A stretch of 18,255 bases of DNA from Mariaggregatimicrobium sp964498785 (GTDB lineage Bacteria > Zhuqueibacterota > Zhuqueibacteria > Thermofontimicrobiales > Thiofontviventaceae): NCBI GenBank assembly GCA_964498785.1, contig CAZCJL010000128.1, positions 1 through 18,255 of the forward strand, written 5' to 3'. The notes below the pieces were generated by a model. The model did no database searches. It was not told where the DNA came from and saw only the letters and a list, made by a program, of their open reading frames with translations. A program made the translations under genes and the position numbers. This document shows positions 1 through 7,862 of the stretch, piece by piece; position 1 is the stretch's first letter; every line of letters begins with the position of its first letter.

Positions 1-38
1 ACGACATAGCGGCAAGCGCCCATATCTACCATAAAATA

Positions 39-67
39 TTGAGAAGATACTAAATCTCTATTATAAT
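39..67 (+). promoter_or_regulatory. Sigma-70-like promoter for the DUF4412-like gene
   Basis: A -35-like TTGAGA (39-44) is followed after exactly 17 nt by a consensus -10 TATAAT (62-67). Transcription would start near 74, about 50 nt before the ATG at 126, and an AGGAG ribosome site lies at 115-119. Seen by eye only; its weight comes from the near-consensus hexamers and the ideal spacing. Confidence 0.55.
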
Positions 68-125
68 TCATATTAGAAATTTAGGTTACATAATAAAATC
101 AAACATAAAATAAAAGGAGTTAATC

Positions 126-914
126 ATGTTAAAAACGTGTCGAATACTGTTGTTTGCACTCATTGCTATTATTTTTTTGAATAGTAATATTTTTGCTCAA
201 AAATTATTTGAAGGATATTGGTTGCAGACGACGAAATGGAATTCTTCGGATAAGGAAAAAGAAGAAACAACGCAACGCGTTTATTACAAAAACGGAAAGA
301 TGAAAATTGAAGATCAGGACAAAGGTGAAATTATTATCATCCGACTGGATAAGGAAGTTACCTGGATGATCAATAAAGAAAAGGGGGGCTACAGTGAAGT
401 GCGTATGGATGAAATGAAGGCGCAGATGGCGAAAGCTGATGAAGCCATGCAAGAGATGCAGGAGCAATTTAAAAATATGCCCCCGGAACAACGAAAGATG
501 ATGGAAAAAATGATGGGAGATAATTTAAGTTCCATGGCTTCCGGTGAAGGAATGAAAATTTCTGTTAAAAAGACGAATGAAAGAAAAAAGATTAACGGCT
601 ATGATTGCTTTAAAGTTGTTTACTTTAGTGGCGATCAACCTGTGATGGATATTTGGTTGACTGATAAATATCAGTTAGGTGATGAGTTTGCTAAAAGTTA
701 TGCGCAATTGGGCTTGCTAAAAGGTGACATGAGCGAAGCTACCAAAAATATGAAGGGATTTCCGATACGGTCTGAGACGCAAATGGATGCTGGTATGGGA
801 AAAAAGATTGAATCGACAACCACAGTGACAAAAATTGTCCCCACATCGGTTTCTGATAGCGAATTTGAGCTTCCGAAAGGTTTGAAAAAAAGAGAAATGG
901 ATGTGTTTGAATAA
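126..914 (+). CDS. Secreted DUF4412-like protein
   Basis: A 262-residue protein with a clear Sec signal peptide: basic start, hydrophobic stretch at residues 6-22, likely cleavage after FAQ (residue 25). The mature part begins with a beta-rich segment of the kind seen in DUF4412-like proteins (FEGYW, then a YYKNGKMKIE strand pair). A Met/Glu/Gln/Lys-rich, probably helical stretch follows at about residues 95-130, then a second beta-rich half. No lipobox cysteine and no catalytic motif are visible, so the function is unknown; a periplasmic or cell-surface location is inferred. The start is supported by AGGAG 6 nt upstream. The gene stands alone, with its own promoter upstream and a strong terminator downstream, and is probably not part of the ccm operon. 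Family assignment is by pattern memory and is moderate. Confidence 0.75.
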   Translation: MLKTCRILLFALIAIIFLNSNIFAQKLFEGYWLQTTKWNSSDKEKEETTQRVYYKNGKMKIEDQDKGEIIIIRLDKEVTWMINKEKGGYSEVRMDEMKAQMAKADEAMQEMQEQFKNMPPEQRKMMEKMMGDNLSSMASGEGMKISVKKTNERKKINGYDCFKVVYFSGDQPVMDIWLTDKYQLGDEFAKSYAQLGLLKGDMSEATKNMKGFPIRSETQMDAGMGKKIESTTTVTKIVPTSVSDSEFELPKGLKKREMDVFE

Positions 915-944
915 TTGTTTTTATTCTTAATCACTTTAATTATT

Positions 945-978
945 AAAAAAATCCCTTCGTACTGAAGGGATTTTTTTT
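945..978. terminator. Rho-independent terminator after the DUF4412-like gene
   Basis: An 8-bp perfect stem ATCCCTTC (951-958) / GAAGGGAT (964-971) with a 5-nt loop is followed by an uninterrupted T run (971-978). The A run at 945-950 pairs with the T tract, so the element could work in both directions, although no gene on the - strand is seen here. It separates the first gene from the ccm operon. Confidence 0.9.
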
Positions 979-1083
979 GCCTCAAACAGCTAAAAAGGTT
1001 AAATAATGAGTCTTAATTTTACATCTTTGGAACATGAAAACTATCTATGATTAAAAGAGATAAAGCTGTCGGAAAAATTTGGG

Positions 1084-1112
1084 TTGACTTTTAAACCAAA
1101 ATCGTTTATATT
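1084..1112 (+). promoter_or_regulatory. Sigma-70-like promoter directly before ccmC
   Basis: TTGACT (1084-1089), a 17-nt spacer and TATATT (1107-1112). The predicted start point, 6-8 nt past the -10 box, falls on or beside the ATG at 1120, so the transcript would be leaderless or nearly so. This also argues against the TTG at 1084 as the ccmC start, because that TTG belongs to the -35 box. Confidence 0.5.
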
Positions 1113-1119
1113 GAGATTT

Positions 1120-1800
1120 ATGAAAACAGAAAAACTATTGAAAAGTCTATTGATAATCTGGATGATGTTAATCATCGTGGTTTCTTTTCTTTATGCTAAA
1201 GCAGCGGTGGGTTTTCCCGGTGAAACGTCTCGGATTATGTTTTATCATGTTCCTCAGGCCTGGATCGCTACTTTAGCATTTTTTATATCGATGATCGCCA
1301 GTATTCATTATCTCTCAAAACGGCAACCAAATGCTGATTTTCTTGCTGTAACCGCAGCAGAGCTCGGTTTTCTGTTTTCGATACTGGCAACAGTAAGTGG
1401 TTCCATTTTTGCAAAAGTAACATGGGGCTCATATTGGAACTGGGATCCGCGGGAAACATCGATTGTTATTTTGCTTATGATTTACGGGGCCTATTTTGCC
1501 CTGCGGTCGGCTGTTCCTGATCCGGATAGAAAACGGGTATTTTCCGCGGCTTACGCGATTCTGGCTTTTGCAACAGTCCCGTTTTTAATTTTTATCATTC
1601 CCCGGATTACGATGTCATTGCACCCGGAAAATACCATGAATCCGGTAGATCCGCAACTGGACTCCAGGTTCATGGCTGTATTTTTAGGAGCAATGGTTGC
1701 ATATACCGGACTGTTTGTCTGGATGTTTAATTTGAAGTACAGACTTCTCAAAATCAAGGAAAAAATTTACAAAGGATTGGACGAATGGGAGATGGATTAA
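1120..1800 (+). CDS. ccmC: Cytochrome c maturation protein CcmC (heme handling)
   Basis: Inner-membrane heme-handling protein of System I cytochrome c maturation; in the known pathway it passes heme to CcmE. From the ATG at 1120 it has 226 residues, close to the family's usual ~245, with about six hydrophobic segments. The hallmark tryptophan-rich WWD motif WGSYWNWDPRETS lies at residues 102-114. The two conserved periplasmic histidines are visible as H43 (FYHVPQAW) and H168 (SLHPE). An upstream TTG at 1084 would add 12 residues, but it sits in a promoter -35 box and the added residues do not look like the family N-terminus, so the ATG is preferred. No convincing ribosome site precedes the ATG, consistent with leaderless translation. 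The 3' end overlaps the small ccmD-like ORF by 16 nt. Confidence 0.93.
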   Translation: MKTEKLLKSLLIIWMMLIIVVSFLYAKAAVGFPGETSRIMFYHVPQAWIATLAFFISMIASIHYLSKRQPNADFLAVTAAELGFLFSILATVSGSIFAKVTWGSYWNWDPRETSIVILLMIYGAYFALRSAVPDPDRKRVFSAAYAILAFATVPFLIFIIPRITMSLHPENTMNPVDPQLDSRFMAVFLGAMVAYTGLFVWMFNLKYRLLKIKEKIYKGLDEWEMD

Positions 1801-1913
1801 TCTACGTGATGGCAGTTAATATTGTTATTTGGATTGGTATTGTTTTTTATCTATTTAATTTGGATCGCAAGATAAAACAATTAGACCAAGAGATAAAAAA
1901 TCAATCGCACTAA
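1785..1913 (+). CDS. ccmD: Small CcmD-like membrane protein
   Basis: A 42-residue ORF overlapping the end of ccmC by 16 nt in another frame. ATG at 1785 is preceded by AAAGGA (1771-1776) at good spacing; an internal ATG at 1809 is the alternative start. It encodes one hydrophobic helix (about residues 6-24, VIWIGIVFYLF) followed at once by a charged, coiled-coil-like tail (LDRKIKQLDQEIKN). This is the typical build of CcmD, which stabilises the CcmC-CcmE heme release complex. The position between ccmC and ccmE agrees. CcmD is poorly conserved in sequence, so the call rests on architecture and place. Confidence 0.72.
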   Translation: MGDGLIYVMAVNIVIWIGIVFYLFNLDRKIKQLDQEIKNQSH

Positions 1914-1973
1914 ATTGAATCATTTGGACTGGAAAAACATCTAATTGAATAAATGTAATTAAAGGTAATTTCT

Positions 1974-2354
1974 ATGAAAAGGTCTTATCTTTTGGGAGCA
2001 GCCGTTATTGTGGCTGCTCTTGTTTTTGCAATGTTATCATTTAAATCAACATTAACAAGCTATGTTTCCATTGCTGAGGCAATGGCAGGCGAACACAATG
2101 TACAGGTCGCCGGATTATTAGCGCCCGGTACAACAACTTATGATGTGGACAAAAATCTTCTCATTTTTACTTTAAAAGATGAGGAAGATAAAAAAATGGT
2201 TGTGCACTACGCCAAATCCAAACCTGCTAATTTTGAAAATGCAGATAAAATTGTCGCAGTTGGTAAATACGATAAAAACCAACGAGCATTTCTTGCGAAT
2301 GAACTACTCGTTAAATGCCCGTCAAAATATGAAGGAAGGATATCTGAAAAATGA
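1974..2354 (+). CDS. ccmE: Heme chaperone CcmE, cysteine (CxxxY) type
   Basis: A 126-residue periplasmic heme chaperone with one N-terminal membrane anchor (about residues 5-22) and an OB-fold-like domain (VQVAGLLAPGT, LIFTLKDEE, KIVAVGKYD, FLANELLVKCPSKYEG). Classical CcmE binds heme covalently through His in an HxxxY motif near the C-terminus. Here the motif is C115-P-S-K-Y119, so cysteine replaces histidine. CxxxY CcmE proteins are known from Desulfovibrio-type and archaeal Ccm systems that work without CcmH and CcmG, and neither of those genes is present in this window. The start has AAAGG about 9 nt upstream. The stop overlaps the ccmF start (ATGA, 2351-2354), which indicates translational coupling. 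Confidence 0.92.
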   Translation: MKRSYLLGAAVIVAALVFAMLSFKSTLTSYVSIAEAMAGEHNVQVAGLLAPGTTTYDVDKNLLIFTLKDEEDKKMVVHYAKSKPANFENADKIVAVGKYDKNQRAFLANELLVKCPSKYEGRISEK

Positions 2355-4603
2355 TTATTTTCGCACAGGGTACGTTATGGTTGGGACTTATAACCATCAT
2401 TCTATCGTCACTCTTTTATCTTATTCTTAGCTTTCGTCAAAACCAAAATCAAATTCTGAATTATGCCCGTTATAGTTATATCGCTTTTGCATCATTTATG
2501 ACTCTCGCCTCCGCTTTGTTAATGTATTTTTTCCTGACTCACAATTTTCGTCTTGAATATGTGATACAATATTCATCGAGCGATTTACCGTTGCATTTCC
2601 TGATCAGTTCTTTCTGGGCCGGCCAGGAAGGAAGTTTTCTGCTGTGGGTGTTTTTGGGCGCATGGCTCGGTGTTTATTTGATGTATAAAATGAAAGAAAC
2701 AGAACCCCAGGTAATGGTTTTGTATAATCTTAACCTTGTATTCTTAGCGGTGTTGCTCATTAAACAAAGTCCGTTCAGAGTCGCTGAGCATACTTTTACT
2801 GAGGGATTTGGCTTGAATATGCTGCTCCAGGATCCGTGGATGGTTATCCATCCGCCGATTGTGTTCATCGGTTATGCGGCATTCGCAATTCCCTTTGCAA
2901 TTGCCATGGCTTCCCTGTGGCGCCGTGAATATAATAACTGGATAAAACAGGCTCTGCCATGGGTTTCATTTGCTTTTGTGACATTGGGAACTGGTATTAT
3001 TATCGGTGGTGTTTGGTCATACAAAGTACTTGGCTGGGGCGGATACTGGGGATGGGATCCAGTGGAAAATGCATCATTACTGCCATGGTTAATGGGGACC
3101 GGATTGTTACACAGCATGTTACTGCAAAAATCTACAGGCCGACTGGCAAAAACGAATTACTTGCTGGCCGCGCTTTCATTTGTTCTCATATTATATAGCA
3201 CCTTCTTAACGCGCTCCGGTGTTTTGGCAGATTTTTCTGTTCATTCGTTTGTCGATCTTGGTATTACCGGATGGCTGGTGTTTTTTATTTTGGCATTTAT
3301 TGGGATTACAGCCTATTTCCTCATTTCCCGGGCAAAAGAAATCCCGGTACCAAAATCTGCAAAACAAAAAGAAAGCTCTTTCTTCTCTCTGGAATTTGGT
3401 TTGCTCGCCGCGGTCTTGTTACTGGCGCTATCTGCTGTTTTAACCGGACTCGGAACATCTGCGCCGTTAATTACGCTGCTGATGGAGCAAGCATCGAAAG
3501 TTTCCACTGATTTTTACGTTAAAGTCAACTTACCGATTGCAATTTTAATCGGGCTCTTCTTGAGTTATGTGCCATTGCTTAAATTCGGAAAAAATGAGCC
3601 GGTAAAATTAATTCCACGGCTGATCGTTGGATTAATTTTGGCTGCTGTCGCGGGAGTTACGACATTAATTAATGGTTTTCCTGGTATTCTTGTTTTCCTG
3701 ATGGTGGTGTTGGCCGGATTTACTGCTGGTGTTAATTTGGAGCTGATGATTAAATTGCTTCGAAAAAGTTTTCCGGCTTCTGCCTCTGCAATAACTCATC
3801 TGGGAGTCGGTTTAATGTTTATTGGCTTTGTTGCCTCTGCCGGTTATGATAAGTCACAACGAGTCGCCCTGCCAAAAGGAGAGCCGAAAAAAGCTTTGGG
3901 GTATCAAATAACGTTTATCGATGCGAAAATGATCAAAGAGGGAAAAGGCACCCGGTTGTATCTTCCTGTTCAACTTGAGAAAAATGGCAATGTTATTTTT
4001 GGTCAACCAGATATTTATGTCGAGAATACTCCAGGCAAGGAAAATAATCGTTTTCAACATCCATTTATTAGTCGTGGCTGGTGGAGCGATGTATATGTCT
4101 CTCCGGAAGGTTTCGAAAGTGGTGAGACAACTACTCACCAAACCCAGCATTTAACAATTAGGCGAGGGGAGACGAAACAATTTAAGGATTATGAAATAAC
4201 GTTCGTAAAATACGATATCTCCGGAATGGGAACCGAACAAAACCAGGGCTCCATTAATGTCGGTGCAGAATTGCTTGTTTCATACAAAGGCGCCGTACCG
4301 GTAACCTTGATACCTTATTTCTCAGTTGACGGCGAAAAAAATCCGCGTAGTCAGGTGAAATTACCGGGGCAGAAAGACGCACTTATCAGTATTGTGGGAA
4401 TGGATGCGACAAAGAAAACAGTTGACCTGCATTACACTGGTTCTGAAAACAAAACCGAAAATAAGGAAGCAGTGCAACACAAGCCGGTTTTCTATGCAGA
4501 AGTAAGCACAAAACCCGGAATGTCGGTATTATGGCTGGGAGTAACATTGGTGCTGCTGGGTGGCTCTGTTTCTATTTATCGAAGAAGCCGAAATGAAAAA
4601 TAG
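2351..4603 (+). CDS. ccmF: Cytochrome c heme lyase subunit CcmF
   Basis: A large polytopic inner-membrane protein (750 residues) that, in the known pathway, attaches heme from holo-CcmE to apocytochromes c. Family marks are WAGQEGSFLLW (89-99), the WWD motif GYWGWDPVENASLLPW (231-246), and four histidines at the positions expected for its heme environment: H167 (IHPP), H254 (LLHS), H298 (SVHSF) and H483 (THLG). About a dozen hydrophobic segments fill the first 500 residues, a soluble periplasmic region covers about 500-720, and a last helix anchors the C-terminus. It is longer than the usual ~650 residues, mainly in the C-terminal soluble region. It is translationally coupled to ccmE. CcmA, CcmB, CcmG and CcmH are not in the window. 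Confidence 0.95.
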   Translation: MIIFAQGTLWLGLITIILSSLFYLILSFRQNQNQILNYARYSYIAFASFMTLASALLMYFFLTHNFRLEYVIQYSSSDLPLHFLISSFWAGQEGSFLLWVFLGAWLGVYLMYKMKETEPQVMVLYNLNLVFLAVLLIKQSPFRVAEHTFTEGFGLNMLLQDPWMVIHPPIVFIGYAAFAIPFAIAMASLWRREYNNWIKQALPWVSFAFVTLGTGIIIGGVWSYKVLGWGGYWGWDPVENASLLPWLMGTGLLHSMLLQKSTGRLAKTNYLLAALSFVLILYSTFLTRSGVLADFSVHSFVDLGITGWLVFFILAFIGITAYFLISRAKEIPVPKSAKQKESSFFSLEFGLLAAVLLLALSAVLTGLGTSAPLITLLMEQASKVSTDFYVKVNLPIAILIGLFLSYVPLLKFGKNEPVKLIPRLIVGLILAAVAGVTTLINGFPGILVFLMVVLAGFTAGVNLELMIKLLRKSFPASASAITHLGVGLMFIGFVASAGYDKSQRVALPKGEPKKALGYQITFIDAKMIKEGKGTRLYLPVQLEKNGNVIFGQPDIYVENTPGKENNRFQHPFISRGWWSDVYVSPEGFESGETTTHQTQHLTIRRGETKQFKDYEITFVKYDISGMGTEQNQGSINVGAELLVSYKGAVPVTLIPYFSVDGEKNPRSQVKLPGQKDALISIVGMDATKKTVDLHYTGSENKTENKEAVQHKPVFYAEVSTKPGMSVLWLGVTLVLLGGSVSIYRRSRNEK

Positions 4604-4853
4604 CCGAACGGAATGCTTTGGTGCAATCAACTCTAGCAGGCTGGGTGGAAAAAGTTAGCGCTGATGAGGATAGCATTTTTTGTATTTTCTGATTCGGTTG
4701 ATAACACGTTTGTGTTTTTCAATTACGCTAACAAATATATGTATCTTACCGGAAATTCACACGACTTTTGATACAGCTCCGGGCTTCATTATCTACACGT
4801 CACAGTGGATAAAAATTTGTAGACTACAAGACTGATTAACTTACCGTAAATAA

Positions 4854-5006
4854 AAGGGGACAGTTGATGTTATATTACGTACGGTTGAACAGGTCTCTGC
4901 TATTGGTATCCTTGAATCTACACTCTATGTTCATGATGGATTAATCGCCACTAATGTTTCCCTGGCATTTCTGATTTTCTATCGCCTGAAATGTACTAAG
5001 AATTAA
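4854..5006 (+). pseudogene. Possible remnant of a flippase-like (YbhN/MprF-TM) membrane protein
   Basis: A 50-codon stop-free run, with no usable start and stop codons before and after it, reads as protein-like sequence: SAIGILESTLY followed by a hydrophobic stretch ending in LIFYRL. This resembles the C-terminal signature of the lysylphosphatidylglycerol synthase TM / YbhN family: glycine-rich turn, conserved Glu, then about 25 residues to a Tyr-Arg-Leu. The distance from Glu to YRL seems about two residues short. The run could also be chance coding-like sequence in a non-coding region; it is short and the match is from memory. Confidence 0.28.
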
Positions 5007-5059
5007 AATATTGTTTTTTTGGCGGGCGCTGTTTTCAGTTAATTAAAGTTAAAAACATC

Positions 5060-5088
5060 TTGACTTTGAATTATTTTTAGTTTATATT
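5060..5088 (+). promoter_or_regulatory. Sigma-70-like promoter upstream of sdhAB
   Basis: TTGACT (5060-5065), 17-nt spacer, TATATT (5083-5088). Both hexamers and the spacing are identical to the ccmC promoter, and both spacers end in GTT. The predicted start near 5095 gives an sdhA leader of about 240 nt. Confidence 0.5.
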
Positions 5089-5336
5089 CATTACAAATTA
5101 GAAGTGATGTTAAGTAAGCTTATTGGCAATCAGAGATTAGATTAAATTATTATAAACTTAATTTTCAGGTATCATTTGAGTTGCTTTTTAGAAATTCTAC
5201 AGTGTTTCATTTTTTAGCCGAATAAATTATGAGTTGGCGTCGTTAGAAATGATAAGTTATGTGGTTGGTGGCATCTCGACTATGCTAACTATTATGCGGG
5301 TAAAATAATATTCCAAATCAGGCGGAGGATTGGTGA

Positions 5337-7034
5337 ATGTACATATCTGAATCGAAAACACATGATATCATTATTATCGGAGCGGGTCTTTCCGGATTAA
5401 GTGCGGCGTTAGAAGCGGCGGAAATGGATGCGGCTGCGGATGTTGCAATTATTTCCAAAGTTCATCCCGTGCGATCCCATTCTGGTGCGGCTCAGGGCGG
5501 AATCAATGCTGCAATTCGATTTGATGATAGTTGGAAGGGCCATCATTACGATACGGTTAAAGGATCCTGGTTTCTGGCAGATCAGGATGCCGCTCGCGTG
5601 CTAACGAGCGAGGCAAAGGACGCGATTGCCTGGCTGGACAAGTATGGCGCATTATTTACAAGAAATGAAGACGGAACACTGGCGCAAAGAGCATTTGGCG
5701 GACAAAGCCGAAACAGAACGTGTTTTGTCGCTGATAAAACCGGTCATAATTTATTACATACATTATTTGAACAATCGGTGAAACGAAATCTTAATATTTA
5801 TTGGGAATGGTTTGTCACAAACCTTGTTATCGAAGACGGAATATTTAAAGGAATTATAGCGCTGGACGTCATCAGCGGTGATTTTCATTTTATTCGGGGA
5901 AAGGCGCTGGTTATTGCTGCTGGCGGCGCGGGGCGTGTTTTTGGGCAGAGTTCCAATGCATTGATTAATACCGGAGATGGCGTCGGATTAGCATGGCGCG
6001 CCGGATTACCAATCAAAGACATGGAGTTTTTTCAGATTCATCCCACCGGTTTACTCAATGGTATTCTGATCACCGAAGGCGCCCGCGGAGAAGGAGGTTA
6101 TCTGCTTAATAAAGATGGCGACCGGTTTATGAAAAATTACGCACCAAAATACATGGAACTGGCGCCCAGGGATTTTGTGGCTCGATCCATCCATCTGGAA
6201 ATCAGCGAGGGCAGAGGCGTTAATAACGAATACGTGCACCTGGATTTGCGTCATATAGGAGAGGAGAAAATTAAGAATCGATTGCCGCAAATTCGGGAGA
6301 TTGCCATGCATTTTGCCGGCGTCGATCCGGTGCATGAACCGATCCCGATTCGACCCACCGTACATTACACCATGGGCGGAATTGATGTGAACGTGAAAAC
6401 AGAAACTTCGGTACAGGGTATTTATTCAGCCGGCGAGTGTAGTTGCGTCAGCGTGCATGGCGCAAATCGACTTGGTGGCAATTCGTTGCTGGAAACGGTT
6501 GTTTTTGGTGTGCGATCAGGAAAAGAAGCACTAAAATTCGCAAAGGAAAGCAAATTATACAATTTTTCCCAAAATTCTCTGAAGGCGGAAGAAAGCCGAT
6601 TAACATCACTCCTGAACCGTTCAAAAGGTGAAAAAGCAGCTCCCATTCGTGAGGATATGGAAAAAACGATGATCAACAGCTTTGGCATTTTCCGAAATAA
6701 AAAATTGATGCAACACGGTTTTGATAACATACTCGAATTAAAACAGCGCTTTGAAAATGTGATCGTGGATGATAACGGGAAAACATACAATCTGAATTTA
6801 ATACGGGTGCTTGAATTAAAAAATATGCTGGATGTTGCACACATTGTTGCTGTGGGAGCTATTCCGAGAGAAGAGAGTCGGGGTGCGCATTTTCGAGAAG
6901 ATTTTCCTGAAATGAACAATGAAAAATTCCTGAAACACACGATTGTTCAGCGTGATAATAACGGAAAATCACAGGTAAGTTACAAAGATGTTGTCATTGA
7001 AGACATTGAACCTCTGCGCGAAATAAAGTACTAA
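5337..7034 (+). CDS. sdhA: Succinate dehydrogenase/fumarate reductase flavoprotein subunit
   Basis: FAD subunit that oxidises succinate to fumarate, or the reverse, at the inner membrane (565 residues, normal length). The FAD-binding GxGxxG is at residues 15-20. H48 in RSHSGAAQGG is the site of covalent FAD attachment. Active-site residues match the family: H235 (HPTG), R250 (EGARGEGG), H343 (HYTMGG) and R378 (ANRLGGN). The C-terminal ARG-rich signature SRGAHFREDFPE is present. The flavinylation His and the adjacent sdhB make L-aspartate oxidase unlikely. The ATG follows GGAGG at 5324-5328. Direction (succinate oxidation or fumarate reduction) cannot be read from the sequence. Confidence 0.95.
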   Translation: MYISESKTHDIIIIGAGLSGLSAALEAAEMDAAADVAIISKVHPVRSHSGAAQGGINAAIRFDDSWKGHHYDTVKGSWFLADQDAARVLTSEAKDAIAWLDKYGALFTRNEDGTLAQRAFGGQSRNRTCFVADKTGHNLLHTLFEQSVKRNLNIYWEWFVTNLVIEDGIFKGIIALDVISGDFHFIRGKALVIAAGGAGRVFGQSSNALINTGDGVGLAWRAGLPIKDMEFFQIHPTGLLNGILITEGARGEGGYLLNKDGDRFMKNYAPKYMELAPRDFVARSIHLEISEGRGVNNEYVHLDLRHIGEEKIKNRLPQIREIAMHFAGVDPVHEPIPIRPTVHYTMGGIDVNVKTETSVQGIYSAGECSCVSVHGANRLGGNSLLETVVFGVRSGKEALKFAKESKLYNFSQNSLKAEESRLTSLLNRSKGEKAAPIREDMEKTMINSFGIFRNKKLMQHGFDNILELKQRFENVIVDDNGKTYNLNLIRVLELKNMLDVAHIVAVGAIPREESRGAHFREDFPEMNNEKFLKHTIVQRDNNGKSQVSYKDVVIEDIEPLREIKY

Positions 7035-7085
7035 TTTTTTGTTCTGTTGATTACGTTGAAATTTAAAAGTTGAGGACAGCTATTC

Positions 7086-7811
7086 ATGAAGATTAGGGTA
7101 AAAATTTTCAGATATAATCCGGAGAATGAAAAAACCGGACAGTTGAAGGATTATGACGTTCGAGTTGAACCCGGAATGTCTGTGCTTGCATTATTACATC
7201 AGGTACATGAGGAACACGATGGATCGCTGGCGTATCGCTACTCTTGTCGGGGCGCAATTTGCGGGACATGTGCTGTCAGGATTAACAGAACGTCCCGGTT
7301 AGCCTGTAAAACGCAGGTGAGAGATTTGTTAGAAGAGAGCGATGAAATCACCATCGAGCCGTTGAATAATTTGAAAGTTGTGAAAGATCTGGTCGTCGAT
7401 CATCATTCTTATTTTGAAGGATTGAAGCAGACCAAACCATGGCTGCACCGGGAAAAAGATATGCCGGATGAAAGAATGCATTATGAAGATCATCTTCAAA
7501 AAAGGCTGTTCGATCAGCTTAATCGAGCCGCCGACTGTATAAAATGCGCCAGTTGTTACAGCGACTGTCCCAAAGTCAGTGAAATGCCAGCGTTTATCGG
7601 ACCCGCAACATCGATTCAAATTTATAAACAGATGTTCGATCCCAGGGATACAAATCTCCATGAACGCATTGAATATGCTGCATCGGATGATGGCGTTTTC
7701 GCATGTGATAAATACGCAAACTGCGTAAAAGTTTGCCCAAAAGATTGCCGTCCATTACGGGCGATTACGTTTATTCAGAACAAGATAACTGAACAAAGAG
7801 CTAATGATTAA
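7086..7811 (+). CDS. sdhB: Succinate dehydrogenase/fumarate reductase iron-sulfur subunit
   Basis: A 241-residue electron-transfer subunit lying 51 nt after sdhA. The N-terminal plant-type ferredoxin domain carries the [2Fe-2S] cysteines C54, C59, C62 and C74 (SCRGAICGTC). The C-terminal domain has C151, C154, C157 and C161 (CIKCASCYSDCP), then C207, C213 and C217 (NCVKVCPK). By homology C151/C154/C157/C217 bind [4Fe-4S] and C161/C207/C213 bind [3Fe-4S]. An extra C221 lies just after. The residues after C161 (PKVSEM) lack the tryptophan pair that lines the quinone site in E. coli SdhB, so the way it meets the quinone or membrane anchor may differ. The anchor subunits themselves are not adjacent. 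Confidence 0.94.
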   Translation: MKIRVKIFRYNPENEKTGQLKDYDVRVEPGMSVLALLHQVHEEHDGSLAYRYSCRGAICGTCAVRINRTSRLACKTQVRDLLEESDEITIEPLNNLKVVKDLVVDHHSYFEGLKQTKPWLHREKDMPDERMHYEDHLQKRLFDQLNRAADCIKCASCYSDCPKVSEMPAFIGPATSIQIYKQMFDPRDTNLHERIEYAASDDGVFACDKYANCVKVCPKDCRPLRAITFIQNKITEQRAND

Positions 7812-7862
7812 TAAATGAACTGCTCATTTTAGTTTAGAATTTCAGATGATAATAAATCGAAT

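Larger units (their letters stand above)
4604..5336. other. 733-nt region without an intact gene, between ccmF and sdhA
   Basis: No intact gene-like ORF is seen on either strand and no clear terminator follows ccmF. It holds a possible membrane-protein remnant (4854-5006), a good sigma-70-like promoter (5060-5088) and then a roughly 240-nt AT-rich leader up to the sdhA ribosome site GGAGG (5324-5328). I saw no strong hairpin or recognisable riboswitch in the leader. A cytochrome b anchor gene for succinate dehydrogenase often lies upstream of sdhA, but none is here. Confidence 0.7.

Noticed and set aside
4593..4680. Short stretches after ccmF that recall the N-terminus of aspartyl-tRNA synthetase (TLAGWV in one frame, RTECFGA in another)
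   Set aside because: The two pieces overlap on the same bases in different frames and the match is only a few residues; chance is the simpler explanation without a search.
4867..4944. 26-residue ORF with AAAGGGG upstream in the ccmF-sdhA gap
   Set aside because: Too short, with no recognisable architecture; the overlapping frame is more protein-like.
6422..6940. 172-codon open frame on the - strand within sdhA
   Set aside because: It is antisense to a well-conserved coding region, has low-complexity composition and no family features; a shadow of sdhA.
7848..7853. GATAAT as a -10 box just before the NifS-like gene (possible leaderless start)
   Set aside because: No acceptable -35 box lies 16-18 nt upstream; the evidence is too weak for a promoter call.
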